DNA of 64,000 nt from Clostridiaceae bacterium (GTDB lineage: Bacteria; Bacillota; Clostridia; Saccharofermentanales; Saccharofermentanaceae). The stretch is taken from contig JAAYCT010000024.1 of assembly GCA_012729635.1 (NCBI GenBank), positions 62,001-126,000 of the forward strand, read 5' to 3'. Position 1 is the first letter of the stretch, and each line of letters starts with the position of its first letter. The notes beneath the pieces were generated by a model. It saw only the letters and a program-made list of their open reading frames with translations. It did no database searches and was not told where the DNA came from. Positions 37,214 through 46,883 of the stretch are shown here, piece after piece. The position numbers and the translations under genes were made by a program.

Positions 37214-38149
37214 TCAAGCCTTACCGTCGCAACCGAGCACTTCGGTGATTTTGTGGGCAACCATTTCCTTAACCGCCTTACGGGCAGGCCCGAGATATTG
37301 ACGAGGGTCAAAATGAGAGGGATTTTCATTGAAATATTTACGGATCACACCGGTCATTGCCAGACGAATATCGGAGTCGATATTAATCTTACATACAGCC
37401 ATCGAGGCCGCCTTACGCAGCATGGTCTCCGGAATTCCGATTGCATCAGGCATTGCACCGCCGTTATTATTGATCATCTGCACATATTCCGGGATGACCG
37501 AAGAGGCTCCGTGAAGAACAATCGGGAACCCGGGAAGTCTTTTTTCGATTTCCTCAAGAATGTCGAATCGAAGCTGAGGATTCTGGCCCGGTTTAAACTT
37601 ATACGCTCCGTGAGACGTCCCGATTGCGATCGCCAGCGAGTCACATCCGGTGCGCTCAACAAAATCCTGAACCTGTGCGGGATCCGTATAAGAGGCATCC
37701 TCGGCCGAAACATTGACCGCGTCCTCAATACCCGCCAGACGTCCGAGCTCCGCCTCGACAACGACACCGTTTGCGTGCGCATATTCCACGACCTGACGAG
37801 TCAGCTTCACGTTGTCGTCATAGGAGTGGTGCGATCCGTCGATCATAACCGACGAAAATCCTCCGTCAATACAGCTCTTGCACAGATCGAACGTGTCCCC
37901 GTGATCCAGGTGCAACGCAATCGGCAAATCCGTTTCCTGAAGTGCCGCCTCGACCAGCTTGATCAAATACGTGTGGTTTGCATACTTACGTGCTCCGGAG
38001 GAAACCTGAAGAATCAGGGGCGCTTTCAACTCTTTCCCCGCCTCGGTGATCCCCTGAATGATCTCCATGTTGTTTACGTTGAACGCTCCGATTGCGTATC
38101 CGCCCCGGTATGCTTTCTCAAACATTTCTTTCGTCGTTACCAATGGCAT
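37214..38149 (-). CDS. fba: Fructose-bisphosphate aldolase, class II
   Basis: This 311-residue zinc-dependent aldolase splits fructose 1,6-bisphosphate in glycolysis. It has YAIGAFNVNNME at the N-terminus, LHLDHGDTFD with the catalytic Asp and zinc His, SVMIDGSHHSYD, EAELGRLAGIED, AIGTSHGAYKF and VLHGASSV. The start follows AAAAGGAGTGAGAGATC. It is separated from the other glycolytic gene here (pfkA). Confidence 0.96.
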   Translation of the reverse strand: MPLVTTKEMFEKAYRGGYAIGAFNVNNMEIIQGITEAGKELKAPLILQVSSGARKYANHTYLIKLVEAALQETDLPIALHLDHGDTFDLCKSCIDGGFSSVMIDGSHHSYDDNVKLTRQVVEYAHANGVVVEAELGRLAGIEDAVNVSAEDASYTDPAQVQDFVERTGCDSLAIAIGTSHGAYKFKPGQNPQLRFDILEEIEKRLPGFPIVLHGASSVIPEYVQMINNNGGAMPDAIGIPETMLRKAASMAVCKINIDSDIRLAMTGVIRKYFNENPSHFDPRQYLGPARKAVKEMVAHKITEVLGCDGKA

Positions 38150-38314
38150 GATCTCTCACTCCTTTTGCCCGATCCAATTTTCGGGCGTAATATATTGATT
38201 TCACATCTAAACCATTTTACGGGCAAGCGTGGTATTCGTCAATCGATATGGTAAAATGTATCGCGAAAGCCATGTGCTCTTTGCATAAATTGACACGCTT
38301 TCGGGAAATGAACG

Positions 38315-38770
38315 GTGAAAGACTTGGAAAACCTGATTCGCAAAGACGATAAGCTCACCGGCCGCCAAATGCTGGGACGCTTTCTCAAATCGATGTTGTT
38401 TATGTCCCCCATTCCGATTTCGGGATTTCTTTACGTGCTCTTCTATCAACACTTTGGTACCGGGTTGCCCTGCGCTCTTTACTCGTTTACCGGTCTTTTT
38501 TGTTCGGGCTGCGGAACGGGCAGAATGTTCCTTTCGATTCTCCGTCTGGATTTTTATCAGGCCTTCCGCTATAACCCTCTGATTTTTTCGATGCTTCCTT
38601 TTATGATTTTGTTTTTTCTTCGGCATGAGATTGCTTATGTAAAAAGAGAGCAACGATCCCTTACCCGCCCGGAAATATTTTTCATGATTTTCTTTTGCAT
38701 CTCCTTGATTCTTTTCGCTATCTTACGAAACATTCCCGCCTTTTCTTTCCTTGCGCCGACGGCGCTTTAA
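38315..38770 (+). CDS. DUF2752 family membrane protein
   Basis: This 151-residue protein has about three membrane segments. The DUF2752 signature is present: LPCALYSFTGLFCSGCGTGR followed by DFYQAFRYNPLIF. The Cys, Gly-Cys-Gly and Arg residues of the family are conserved. The function of the family is unknown. The start is a GTG at 38315 with a weak upstream site (GGGAAATG), so the start is less certain. It diverges from fba. Confidence 0.8.
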   Translation: MKDLENLIRKDDKLTGRQMLGRFLKSMLFMSPIPISGFLYVLFYQHFGTGLPCALYSFTGLFCSGCGTGRMFLSILRLDFYQAFRYNPLIFSMLPFMILFFLRHEIAYVKREQRSLTRPEIFFMIFFCISLILFAILRNIPAFSFLAPTAL

Positions 38771-38797
38771 TCTTCTTTTTTCCGAAGCATCCTTGAT

Positions 38798-38837
38798 ATC
38801 AAAAACGCCCGTGACGAAAGTGCACAGGCGTTTTGAT
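38798..38837. terminator. Terminator between convergent genes
   Basis: ATCAAAAACGCCCGTG and its near complement form a hairpin with A-rich and T-rich flanks on both sides, so it can serve both strands. Confidence 0.75.
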
Positions 38838-38854
38838 CGGCTATGAAATAATCC

Positions 38855-39601
38855 TCATTCTTCTTTCTTCGAAGGCTCCGACGGGTCGGTTCCTTCCGAA
38901 TCGGCTTGAGCGCCCTCTTCGACAATCTTTTGAATATCCACATCGGTTAACGCTTCCTTCGCCAATTCTTCCTCCATGGCTTTCAGCGCCCTTTGTTCCT
39001 CTTCAAAATGCTCTCTGGCCTTATACGCGCGCGCAATCTGCTCCGCTTCTTCCTTCAGCTTCATAAAATCAGCATTCGAAGCCAAGTCGTAGGAAGATGT
39101 TTGATAGCAGGAATCGTCATGAACGTTATCGAGAATTAAATACATCCTCTGCGGACTTCCTGCCCGAATCTTTCGGATGGCCTTTTGTGCCTCATCGGGC
39201 TCACCTTCCCGGCAGTCAAACTCAAGAAACGGAATGCTCAGTTTCCGGAACATGTAGCGCAAGATGACTGCTTTATTATCGTAATCGATCGCGACACGGT
39301 ATCCGGAGATCAAAAAGCTCTGTGCAAATACGAAAACACAAACGAGAAGCGCCGAGATAATCAAAATAAGAAGTGCATAATTGATGCGCTCCTCGCGCAG
39401 AATGAAAACCAGTCCGGTGACACAAGCGGCCGTAACCAGAACCGTAATCACTCTCCTCAATAACACTTGCTTCGGATTCGCCGGGAAATATTGTACCTTC
39501 CCGGTCGGAAGATCTTCGGTTTGGGCGGTCTCTTCCCCGACTCCATTGGGCAGCACCACGTCTTCCCGCTTTCCCGATTCAGGGGATTTTTCTTTTTCCA
39601 T
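38855..39601 (-). CDS. Two-segment membrane protein of unknown function
   Basis: This 248-residue protein has a charged N-terminus of ~45 residues, two membrane segments (about 49-68 and 72-93), a ~100-residue soluble part (SGYRVAIDYDNKAVILRYMFRK...) that resembles a bacterial PH-like domain only loosely, and a C-terminal charged helix with many Glu and Lys. Family is not recognised. It starts two bases after the valS stop, so it is read with valS. Confidence 0.65.
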   Translation of the reverse strand: MEKEKSPESGKREDVVLPNGVGEETAQTEDLPTGKVQYFPANPKQVLLRRVITVLVTAACVTGLVFILREERINYALLILIISALLVCVFVFAQSFLISGYRVAIDYDNKAVILRYMFRKLSIPFLEFDCREGEPDEAQKAIRKIRAGSPQRMYLILDNVHDDSCYQTSSYDLASNADFMKLKEEAEQIARAYKAREHFEEEQRALKAMEEELAKEALTDVDIQKIVEEGAQADSEGTDPSEPSKKEE

Positions 39602-39603
39602 GA

Positions 39604-42282
39604 TTATCCCTCCTTTTTATCCGGTCTTCCTTGAAGCAACCCGATTCGCTCTTGAATGCCCGCATGCATCCGAACAAATTTTTCGTGCTTGTCCCGTTCG
39701 GCGCCTACAATGTGCTCGGGCGCTCTTTCGATGAATTCTTTATTTCCCAATTTTGTTTCGACGCGCTCAATCTCTTGCTTTAGATTATCCTTCTCTTTTT
39801 CCAAACGTTCAAGTTCCTTTTGAATATCGATTAGATCTTCCAACGGCAAGTAGAATTCTCCGGACGAAAATACGGCCGCGACAGCCGATGAAGGAATGCC
39901 TTCTTTATTTCTTCGGACCTCGACGGAATCAATACCGGCCAAACGTTCCAGATACGCCTTTCCGTCGACAAAAACACTCGCGATCGAGTCATCCTGGGTA
40001 ACGAGTATTGAGCTTGCCCGGCGCGATGGCACTACGCCCAAATGGGTACGAACATTTCGGATAGAGCGCACCGCGTCCATGAGTGTCTCCATTTGCTTTT
40101 CTCCTTCAATATCCCGGAACGCATCGGAAAACTCGGGCCAGCGAGCAATCATGATTGACTCCGATTTTTCAAAAAAAACCAAATGGGAATATACTTCTTC
40201 GGAAAGAAACGGCATAAACGGATGAAGGAGCTTCATGGATTCACCGAGGATAAAGTTTAACAGATACAAAGCTTCGGCGGATGACGATTGATTCTTATCG
40301 AAAAGTCGCGCCTTCGCAATTTCGATGTACCAGTCGCAATACTCTTCCCAAATAAAGGAATAAATTTTTGAAAGCGCGACACCGAATTCAAATTTTTCCA
40401 GATTTCCGGTTACCTCGGCAATAATCGTGTTTAATCGTGATAAGATCCACTTATCTTCGAGCGTATAACGAGACGGATCCGGTTTACGCAAAGGCTCATC
40501 CTGCGGGCAGTTCATCAGAACAAATCGCATCGCGTTCCATATCTTATTCGCAAAATTCCGGCCGGCCTCGATTTTTTCCTCCTGAAAGCGCTGATCGTTA
40601 CCCGGCGCATTTCCGGTAACCAAAGCATACCGCAGGGCATCCGCTCCGTATTGGTCGACAATCTCCAACGGGTCAATCCCGTTGTTAAGAGATTTGCTCA
40701 TCTTGCGGCCCTGAGCATCCCGGATCAGCCCATGAATGAGTACATGCTGAAACGGAGACGCTCCCATACACTCTATTCCCGAAAAGATCATTCGGGCGAC
40801 CCAAAAGAAAATGATGTCGTACGACGTGACCAGCACATCGGTCGGATAAAAATATCGCAGGTCCTCCGTATTTTCCGGCCATCCCAGTGTCGAGAAGGGC
40901 CATAAGGCAGAAGAAAACCATGTATCGAGCGTGTCCTCATCCTGGAATATATTTGTCCCGCCGCATTGATTGCATCGCTCGGGCAACGTCCGGGAAACGG
41001 TGATTTCATTGCAATCCGCACAATAATAAGCGGGGATTCGGTGACCCCACCAAAGCTGTCGGGAAATACACCAGTCCCGAATGTTTTCCATCCAGTTGAA
41101 GTATATTTTTTCAAATCGCTCCGGAACAAATGAGGTCTCCTTTTTACGCACCGCCTCAATCGCCGGTTCCGCAAGCGTTTTCATTTTTACGAACCATTGA
41201 AAAGAAACACGCGGCTCGACCACGGTACCGCAACGATAACAGGTTCCCACGTTGTGCTTGTGCGGCTCGATTTTATGAATCAATCCGAGTGTTTCCAGAT
41301 CCTTAACGATCTTTCGCCGTGCCTCATACCGATCCATTCCCTGATACTCGCCCGCGTTTTCGTTCATAATCGCCTGTTCGCTCATGACCGTAACCACCGG
41401 AAGATCATGACGCAATCCGACTTCAAAATCATTCGGATCATGTGCGGGCGTAATTTTGACGACTCCGGTCCCGAAATCCTTTTCGACATACGCATCGGCG
41501 ATGACCGGTATTTTTTTGTTCACAAGCGGCAGGATAACAAACTTGCCGACGAGGTGAGCGTATCTTTCGTCTTCGGGATGCACGGCGACCGCCGTGTCTC
41601 CGAGCATCGTCTCCGGCCGCGTCGTCGCCAAAATCAATTCTCCCGATCCGTCGGCAAGCGGGTACTTCAAATGCCAAAAATGTCCGTCCTGCTCCTCGTA
41701 ATCCACCTCGGCATCCGAAATTGAGGTCAGGCAATGCGGGCACCAGTTGATTATGCGCTCTCCCCGGTAAATCAGGCCTTTTTCATAGTAACGAATAAAG
41801 ACCTCCGTCACCGCTTCGTAAAGACCCGTGTCCATCGTAAAGCGTTCCCGACTCCAGTCACAGGATGATCCGAGGCGCTTGAGTTGTTCGACGATTCTGC
41901 TGCCGAACTTTTCCCGCCACGCCCATGCCCTTTCGAGAAATTTCTCGCGTCCGATATCTTCTTTGGAAATGCCCTCTTCCTTCATCGAAGCGACGATTCT
42001 CGCTTCGGTCGCGATGGCCGCGTGATCGGTTCCGGGAAGCCAAAGCGCCGAGAATCCCTGCATTCTCTTGAATCGCACCAAAATATCCTGCAGTGTATTA
42101 TCCAAAGCATGTCCCAGATGAAGCTGGCCGGTAATGTTCGGAGGGGGCATAACGATGCAATACGGCCTCTTATCGGGGTCCGCATCGGCACCGAAGTAGC
42201 CGTTTTTCATCCATCCGGCGTAAATACGAGGTTCCGCCTCGTGCGGTTCGAATGCCTTACTGATGCTGTCGGTCCTGCTCAT
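39604..42282 (-). CDS. valS: Valine--tRNA ligase
   Basis: This 892-residue class I synthetase has PPPNITGQLHLGHALDNT (HIGH motif), the editing domain with TTRPETMLGDTAVAVHPED, DVLVTSYDIIFFWVARM, and GRKMSKSLNNGIDP (KMSKS). The C-terminal coiled coil (LIDIQKELERLEKEKDNLKQEIERVETKL) that is typical of ValRS is present. It follows the acyl-CoA synthetase gene by 18 bases, so no T-box leader fits in front of it; it must be read from the upstream promoter. Confidence 0.97.
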   Translation of the reverse strand: MSRTDSISKAFEPHEAEPRIYAGWMKNGYFGADADPDKRPYCIVMPPPNITGQLHLGHALDNTLQDILVRFKRMQGFSALWLPGTDHAAIATEARIVASMKEEGISKEDIGREKFLERAWAWREKFGSRIVEQLKRLGSSCDWSRERFTMDTGLYEAVTEVFIRYYEKGLIYRGERIINWCPHCLTSISDAEVDYEEQDGHFWHLKYPLADGSGELILATTRPETMLGDTAVAVHPEDERYAHLVGKFVILPLVNKKIPVIADAYVEKDFGTGVVKITPAHDPNDFEVGLRHDLPVVTVMSEQAIMNENAGEYQGMDRYEARRKIVKDLETLGLIHKIEPHKHNVGTCYRCGTVVEPRVSFQWFVKMKTLAEPAIEAVRKKETSFVPERFEKIYFNWMENIRDWCISRQLWWGHRIPAYYCADCNEITVSRTLPERCNQCGGTNIFQDEDTLDTWFSSALWPFSTLGWPENTEDLRYFYPTDVLVTSYDIIFFWVARMIFSGIECMGASPFQHVLIHGLIRDAQGRKMSKSLNNGIDPLEIVDQYGADALRYALVTGNAPGNDQRFQEEKIEAGRNFANKIWNAMRFVLMNCPQDEPLRKPDPSRYTLEDKWILSRLNTIIAEVTGNLEKFEFGVALSKIYSFIWEEYCDWYIEIAKARLFDKNQSSSAEALYLLNFILGESMKLLHPFMPFLSEEVYSHLVFFEKSESIMIARWPEFSDAFRDIEGEKQMETLMDAVRSIRNVRTHLGVVPSRRASSILVTQDDSIASVFVDGKAYLERLAGIDSVEVRRNKEGIPSSAVAAVFSSGEFYLPLEDLIDIQKELERLEKEKDNLKQEIERVETKLGNKEFIERAPEHIVGAERDKHEKFVRMHAGIQERIGLLQGRPDKKEG

Positions 42283-42300
42283 GGATTGTCCTCCGAAGGT

Positions 42301-43998
42301 TTATTTTGTCGCTTGGTTCTGCCGGTCTTTTTCGCGAATCTCGACCCGCCGGATTTTTCCGCTGATCGTCTTGGGCAACTCGTCTACGTATTCGATAATC
42401 CTGGGATACTTGTACGGAGCAGTCACCTTTTTCACATGATCCTGCAGCTCCCGGGTCAACTCCTTAGACCCGCAGTATCCCTTACACAAAACGACCGTCG
42501 CTTTCACGGCGAATCCGCGATCCGGATCCGGAACCCCCGTAACGGCGCACTCGAGGACCGACGGATGCTCCATCAGAGCACTTTCTACTTCGAACGGTCC
42601 GATTCGATACCCGGAACTTTTGATTACGTCGTCCACGCGCCCGACATACCAAAGAAATCCCATTTCGTCACGGTATGCGGTATCGCCCGTGTGATAGAGC
42701 CCGTCATGCCATGCCCGACTCGTTCCCTCCGGGTCCTTATCGTATCCGCGGAATACTCCGAGCGGCTTTCCGCCGTGCGCTTCGTCGGTTCGAATGCAAA
42801 TTTCCCCGACAATACCGGACGATACCTCATTTCCTTCTTCGTCCGCAATCACGGTATATGTGCCCGGCATCGAAAGACCCATGGATCCGAGGCGCGGTTG
42901 CATCCACGGAAAAAGCGTTCCGCAAAGAAGGGTCGTTTCCGACTGTCCGAACCCCTCGAAGATCTTCAATCCGGTGTTTCTGAGCCATTGACTGTAAACC
43001 TCGGGATTTAATGCTTCCCCGGCCGTCGTGCAATGCTTGAGGCTTGAAAAATCATACGGAGAAAAATCCTCCTTGATCATGAACCGATACATCGTCGGAG
43101 GGGCGCAGAATGTGGTGATTTTGTACTCGGATATTTTCGAAAGAATGTCGGCGGCCGAAAACTTATCAAAATCATACGTGAAAATAGCGGTTTCACCCAA
43201 CCATTGTCCGTACATCTTTCCCCATAGTGATTTCAGCCAACCGGTATCGGATATTGTGAAATGCAATCCCCGATCCTCGACTCGATGCCAGAAAACGCCG
43301 GTAATCAAATGCCCGAGAGGATAGGAATAGTCATGAAGAACCATTTTGGGATAACCGGTTGTACCCGAGGAGAAAGACATCGTCATGATGTCGGTCACTC
43401 TGGTGTCCTCCTCACCCGTCGGACGCGTCCATTTCTCACTCTGTCCGGAAAATTCACTGTCGAAATCAATCCATCCGTCAATTTTCTTCCCGCGGGTGAC
43501 CGCGCGCTTTTCAAGGGTAGTATATTGATCGATCGCTTCGTCGAAATGATCGGTACAGTTTTCGTCGCCGGTCATCAGTACCATTTTGATTCCGCCGGAA
43601 TTCACCCGGTAAATATAATCCTTCGCCGTAAGAAGATGGGTCGCCTGAACCGCAACCGCGCCGATCTTATGGAGCCCCATCATGCAGTACCAAAACTCAT
43701 ATCCCCGTTTAAGAACGAGCATGACATAATCGCCCTTTCGAATGCCATGGGAACGAAAAAAATTCGCGGCCTTATTGGAAAGCCGGGACATATCGCCAAA
43801 CGTAAAATCCTTTCGTTCATTATCCTTAGAGACCCAAACCATTGCCGGTTTATCGGGGGATCTTTGGGCCAGCACATCCAAAACATCATAGGCAAAATTA
43901 AACGTTTCCGGATAGGTGATTTTGTAATTCTTATAAAGATCATCCAGTGTAGCGAAATCGTCGCGATGCCGCCCCGTAAATTCTTCGTATATCGGCAT
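42301..43998 (-). CDS. AMP-forming acyl-CoA synthetase
   Basis: This 565-residue adenylate-forming enzyme has the AMP-binding P-loop MSFSSGTTGYPKMV, then FEGFGQSETT, YHTGDTAYRDEMG, and the C-terminal catalytic lysine region LPKTISGKIRR. The overall layout resembles the medium-chain acyl-CoA synthetase group (ACSM-like) rather than acetyl-CoA synthetase. It is preceded by an XRE-cupin regulator gene two bases away, an arrangement often seen in Clostridia. The acid substrate is unknown. Confidence 0.9.
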   Translation of the reverse strand: MPIYEEFTGRHRDDFATLDDLYKNYKITYPETFNFAYDVLDVLAQRSPDKPAMVWVSKDNERKDFTFGDMSRLSNKAANFFRSHGIRKGDYVMLVLKRGYEFWYCMMGLHKIGAVAVQATHLLTAKDYIYRVNSGGIKMVLMTGDENCTDHFDEAIDQYTTLEKRAVTRGKKIDGWIDFDSEFSGQSEKWTRPTGEEDTRVTDIMTMSFSSGTTGYPKMVLHDYSYPLGHLITGVFWHRVEDRGLHFTISDTGWLKSLWGKMYGQWLGETAIFTYDFDKFSAADILSKISEYKITTFCAPPTMYRFMIKEDFSPYDFSSLKHCTTAGEALNPEVYSQWLRNTGLKIFEGFGQSETTLLCGTLFPWMQPRLGSMGLSMPGTYTVIADEEGNEVSSGIVGEICIRTDEAHGGKPLGVFRGYDKDPEGTSRAWHDGLYHTGDTAYRDEMGFLWYVGRVDDVIKSSGYRIGPFEVESALMEHPSVLECAVTGVPDPDRGFAVKATVVLCKGYCGSKELTRELQDHVKKVTAPYKYPRIIEYVDELPKTISGKIRRVEIREKDRQNQATK

Positions 43999-44000
43999 GT

Positions 44001-44564
44001 TTATTCTCCCTTTTTCATAACGATCGCAAGAAATTGGCAGGCGCGATCATTGTTGGCCTTCATCGCATGCGGAATCCCCGATTCGAAATATATACTGTCT
44101 CCCTCGTCAAGGATATACGTGATTTCTCCGATATAAAAGGTCATTTGCCCCTTGACGACATAGTTGAATTCCTGGCCCTCATGAGCGTGCAAAACCGGCT
44201 TTTTTTCATCATTCGGCTCGACGGTGACCATGAACGGTTCGGCGAGCTTGTTTCGAAAGGTAAACGCCAAGTGCTTATAATCATAGGCGGCACGGCGATT
44301 CACCTGAAAGCCTTCGCCTTTTCGCACCACACATGCGGTCGAAAGCTTCGGCGAGTCGCCGCTCATTATATCGAGAACGTCCACACCGAAGACGCCGGCA
44401 ACATTACTGAGAAAAGAAAAAGAAAAGTCCTTACATCCCTTCTCGTATTCTCCGTATTCTTCCGGCGTCATGTCACATCGCCGGGCCATTTCTTCCGGCT
44501 CGATCTCGAGAATTTCCCGAAGCGCGCGGATACGCTCGCCCATTTCTCTCAGTTGATCCGACAT
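44001..44564 (-). CDS. XRE-cupin transcriptional regulator
   Basis: This 187-residue protein has an N-terminal helix-turn-helix (IRALREILEIEPEEMARRCDMTPEEYGEYEKG, residues 11-43) and a C-terminal cupin barrel (VLHAHEGQEFNYVVKGQMTFYIG, DEGDSIYFESGIPHAM) that would sense a small ligand. It has GGGGAGGTGTGCT before the ATG. It is the first gene before the acyl-CoA synthetase, so the usual model is ligand control of acyl-CoA formation, which would also reach valS if the transcript is continuous. Confidence 0.92.
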   Translation of the reverse strand: MSDQLREMGERIRALREILEIEPEEMARRCDMTPEEYGEYEKGCKDFSFSFLSNVAGVFGVDVLDIMSGDSPKLSTACVVRKGEGFQVNRRAAYDYKHLAFTFRNKLAEPFMVTVEPNDEKKPVLHAHEGQEFNYVVKGQMTFYIGEITYILDEGDSIYFESGIPHAMKANNDRACQFLAIVMKKGE

Positions 44565-44603
44565 AGCACACCTCCCCGTTTATTTTGGCAGTACATGATA
44601 AAT

Positions 44604-44632
44604 ATAATAGGTTTGTCGGCAAGCGCTGTCAA
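44604..44632 (-). promoter_or_regulatory. Promoter of the cupin-synthetase-valS transcript
   Basis: TTGACA (44632-44627), 17 bases, TATTAT (44609-44604) on the minus strand, 40 bases before the ATG. Confidence 0.8.
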
Positions 44633-44711
44633 CCGAAGGGATTCCCCGGTTCGGCCCGGCAAAAAAGTTGTATACTGATAAAAACGGAAAAACTGACTCT
44701 CGGAGGTGGAT

Positions 44712-45722
44712 ATGACCGGAAAAGTATCTTCTGACCCGTCTTGTACCGTATCCCATGTGCATGATATATGCGAAAGAATCACGGCAAATATTTCGAAGGT
44801 GATCGTCGGAAAACGAGACGAGATCCGGCTTTTGCTCTCTGCGATGCTGACCGGAGGACACGTTCTTCTGGATGATGTTCCCGGAACCGGAAAAACGAAG
44901 CTCGCGAAGACACTCGCTCGGTCGATCGACGTTGCGTTCGGAAGGATTCAATTCACGATTGACCTTCTGCCCTCCGATCTTACCGGGATTCACTTTTTCG
45001 ATCGAAAGGCGGATGAATTCGTTTTTCGTCCGGGTCCTCTTTTTACGAATGTTCTTCTCGCGGACGAAATCAACCGTGCAACCGCGAGGACACAGTCCAG
45101 TCTGTTGGAGTGTATGGAGGAGCGTCAAATCACCGTAGACGGAAAGACTTTTTTGTTGTCTGCTCCGTTTCTGGTTATCGCAACACAGAATCCGGTTGAG
45201 ACACAAGGCACGTTCCCTCTTCCGGAGGCACAGCTGGATCGTTTTCTTATCCGTGTTTCCATGGGCTACCCCGCTCGCGAGGACGCGCTTACGATCCTGG
45301 ATCGGTTCCGCGCGGATGACCCTCTTTGCGATTTGCTTCCGGTTGCGTGTGCAGACGATATTCTCCGCGCACAGATGATTTGCACGTCCGTTTTTGTCCA
45401 CTCCGTCGTTCGGAATTATTTACTCGACCTGATTGAAGCGACCCGGAGCCATCGCGATATTTTGCTCGGCGCAAGTCCTCGCGCATCCCTGTCGCTTTTA
45501 AAAACCGCAATGAGTTATGCGGCAATCCAGGGAAGAGATTTCGTTACTCCCGACGATATCAAAACACTTTTCATCCCGGTCATTGCCCATCGCCTGGTTC
45601 TTCGAACAACGGGTGCTTCTCTTTCGGTTGCCGGATATGGTCGCGGAAAGGACAGAAGTTCAGAAATTCTAACGGGTATACTTGATTCGGTTTCTTGTCC
45701 GACCGAAGACTTTAGCCCCTGA
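44712..45722 (+). CDS. MoxR-family AAA+ ATPase
   Basis: This 336-residue ATPase has Walker A DDVPGTGKTKLAKTLA, Walker B VLLADEINRA, and sensor ATQNPVETQGTFPLPEAQLDRF. MoxR proteins act as chaperones for proteins carrying metal-dependent or surface-assembly functions. The ATG at 44712 is five bases after GGAGG; a GTG two codons earlier falls inside the ribosome site. It is followed by DUF58 and DUF4129 genes, the standard MoxR set. Confidence 0.94.
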   Translation: MTGKVSSDPSCTVSHVHDICERITANISKVIVGKRDEIRLLLSAMLTGGHVLLDDVPGTGKTKLAKTLARSIDVAFGRIQFTIDLLPSDLTGIHFFDRKADEFVFRPGPLFTNVLLADEINRATARTQSSLLECMEERQITVDGKTFLLSAPFLVIATQNPVETQGTFPLPEAQLDRFLIRVSMGYPAREDALTILDRFRADDPLCDLLPVACADDILRAQMICTSVFVHSVVRNYLLDLIEATRSHRDILLGASPRASLSLLKTAMSYAAIQGRDFVTPDDIKTLFIPVIAHRLVLRTTGASLSVAGYGRGKDRSSEILTGILDSVSCPTEDFSP

Positions 45723-45749
45723 GGACGGATTTTTTCGGAGGCGTTTTGC

Positions 45750-46883
45750 ATGCAAATATTTATCGTCATCGCACTGGTAATGATGTTAATCGCGATCCAG
45801 TTGATTGTGTATAAACGATTGGCTCTGCACGGAATTTTCGCCGGAATCGAATTTTCGACGCCCATTGCCGAGTGTGGTGAAACCATCACGATTTCCGAAA
45901 AAATCGAGAACAGGAAGCGTCTTCCTCTGGTCCTCCTGATTTTGCGTTTTGAGGCTCCCCGGGAATTGCATTTTCCCGATATGACCAACACGGCACTTTC
46001 CGATCTTTATTACCGGGAAGACCTGATATCTCTGGGGGGATGGAAACGACACTTTCGTCATATACAGGTTCGATGCAGAAAGCGCGGATATTACGAATTC
46101 AAAAGACTGTCGGTCACGACCTGTGATCCCCTGATGCTTGTGAAAATCTACGGTTTCTTTTCAAGCGACTCCACGTTAACCGTTCTGCCCCGTTTCCTTA
46201 ACACCCCGGATATCGAAGCTCTATTTATGTCGTCGATCGGAGAACGAATCAGCCGGAAAAGCTCTGTTTCAAACCCGTTTACCTTCGCCGGAATCCGCGA
46301 ATATCAGCCGTGGGATTCTTTCGGCCGAATCAACTGGAAAGCTTCCGCCCGAAAAGGCGAATGGATGGTCAACACGCCTCATTGCACGATATGTCCGGAG
46401 ATCACGATTGTTTTGAATGTCGCACGATACTCTCCCAACAGAAGTACGGATTTAATCGAGAAAGCAATCAGTCTGGCCTATTCTTTTGTCGCGTTCGCCG
46501 TTCGCGAATCATTGCCGGTTTCAATCATTTCCAACAGTCGGGATATACTCACAGAAGAATCGATCAGCAAGCCTCACGGAAGCGGCCCGGAACACCTGAG
46601 AGATATCGGATTGTCTTTATCCCGAATTGATCTGAATAAGACAGATACGGGCTTTGACGGGCTTTTCGAATCTCTCCCGTTCCGAAGAACCGTAAGCCAA
46701 TGGCTCATCCTTTCTCCGAACACCGACGCTTCGGTTCAGGCAACACTTTTACGGCATGTTAAAGAGGGCACGGGTTTGGTATGGATCGTCCCCCGAAACG
46801 CCGATCAGCCCGCCCCTTCCATATTGCCGGAATTGGTCACTCATACCGTATTGTGGGAGGAACGATATGAAGCGCATTCCTGA
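45750..46883 (+). CDS. DUF58 family protein
   Basis: This 377-residue protein has an N-terminal membrane segment (MQIFIVIALVMMLIAIQLIV) and the DUF58 core motif FAGIREYQPWDSFGRINWKASAR near residue 185, followed by a von Willebrand A-like region. DUF58 proteins occur next to MoxR ATPases, which are thought to act on them. One segment rather than two is seen at the N-terminus. It overlaps the next gene by 17 bases. Confidence 0.88.
   Translation: MQIFIVIALVMMLIAIQLIVYKRLALHGIFAGIEFSTPIAECGETITISEKIENRKRLPLVLLILRFEAPRELHFPDMTNTALSDLYYREDLISLGGWKRHFRHIQVRCRKRGYYEFKRLSVTTCDPLMLVKIYGFFSSDSTLTVLPRFLNTPDIEALFMSSIGERISRKSSVSNPFTFAGIREYQPWDSFGRINWKASARKGEWMVNTPHCTICPEITIVLNVARYSPNRSTDLIEKAISLAYSFVAFAVRESLPVSIISNSRDILTEESISKPHGSGPEHLRDIGLSLSRIDLNKTDTGFDGLFESLPFRRTVSQWLILSPNTDASVQATLLRHVKEGTGLVWIVPRNADQPAPSILPELVTHTVLWEERYEAHS

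Noticed and set aside
41884-43011. Long antisense open frame (375 codons) across valS and the acyl-CoA synthetase gene
   Set aside because: It is opposite two well-supported genes and has no motif; a by-product of codon use.
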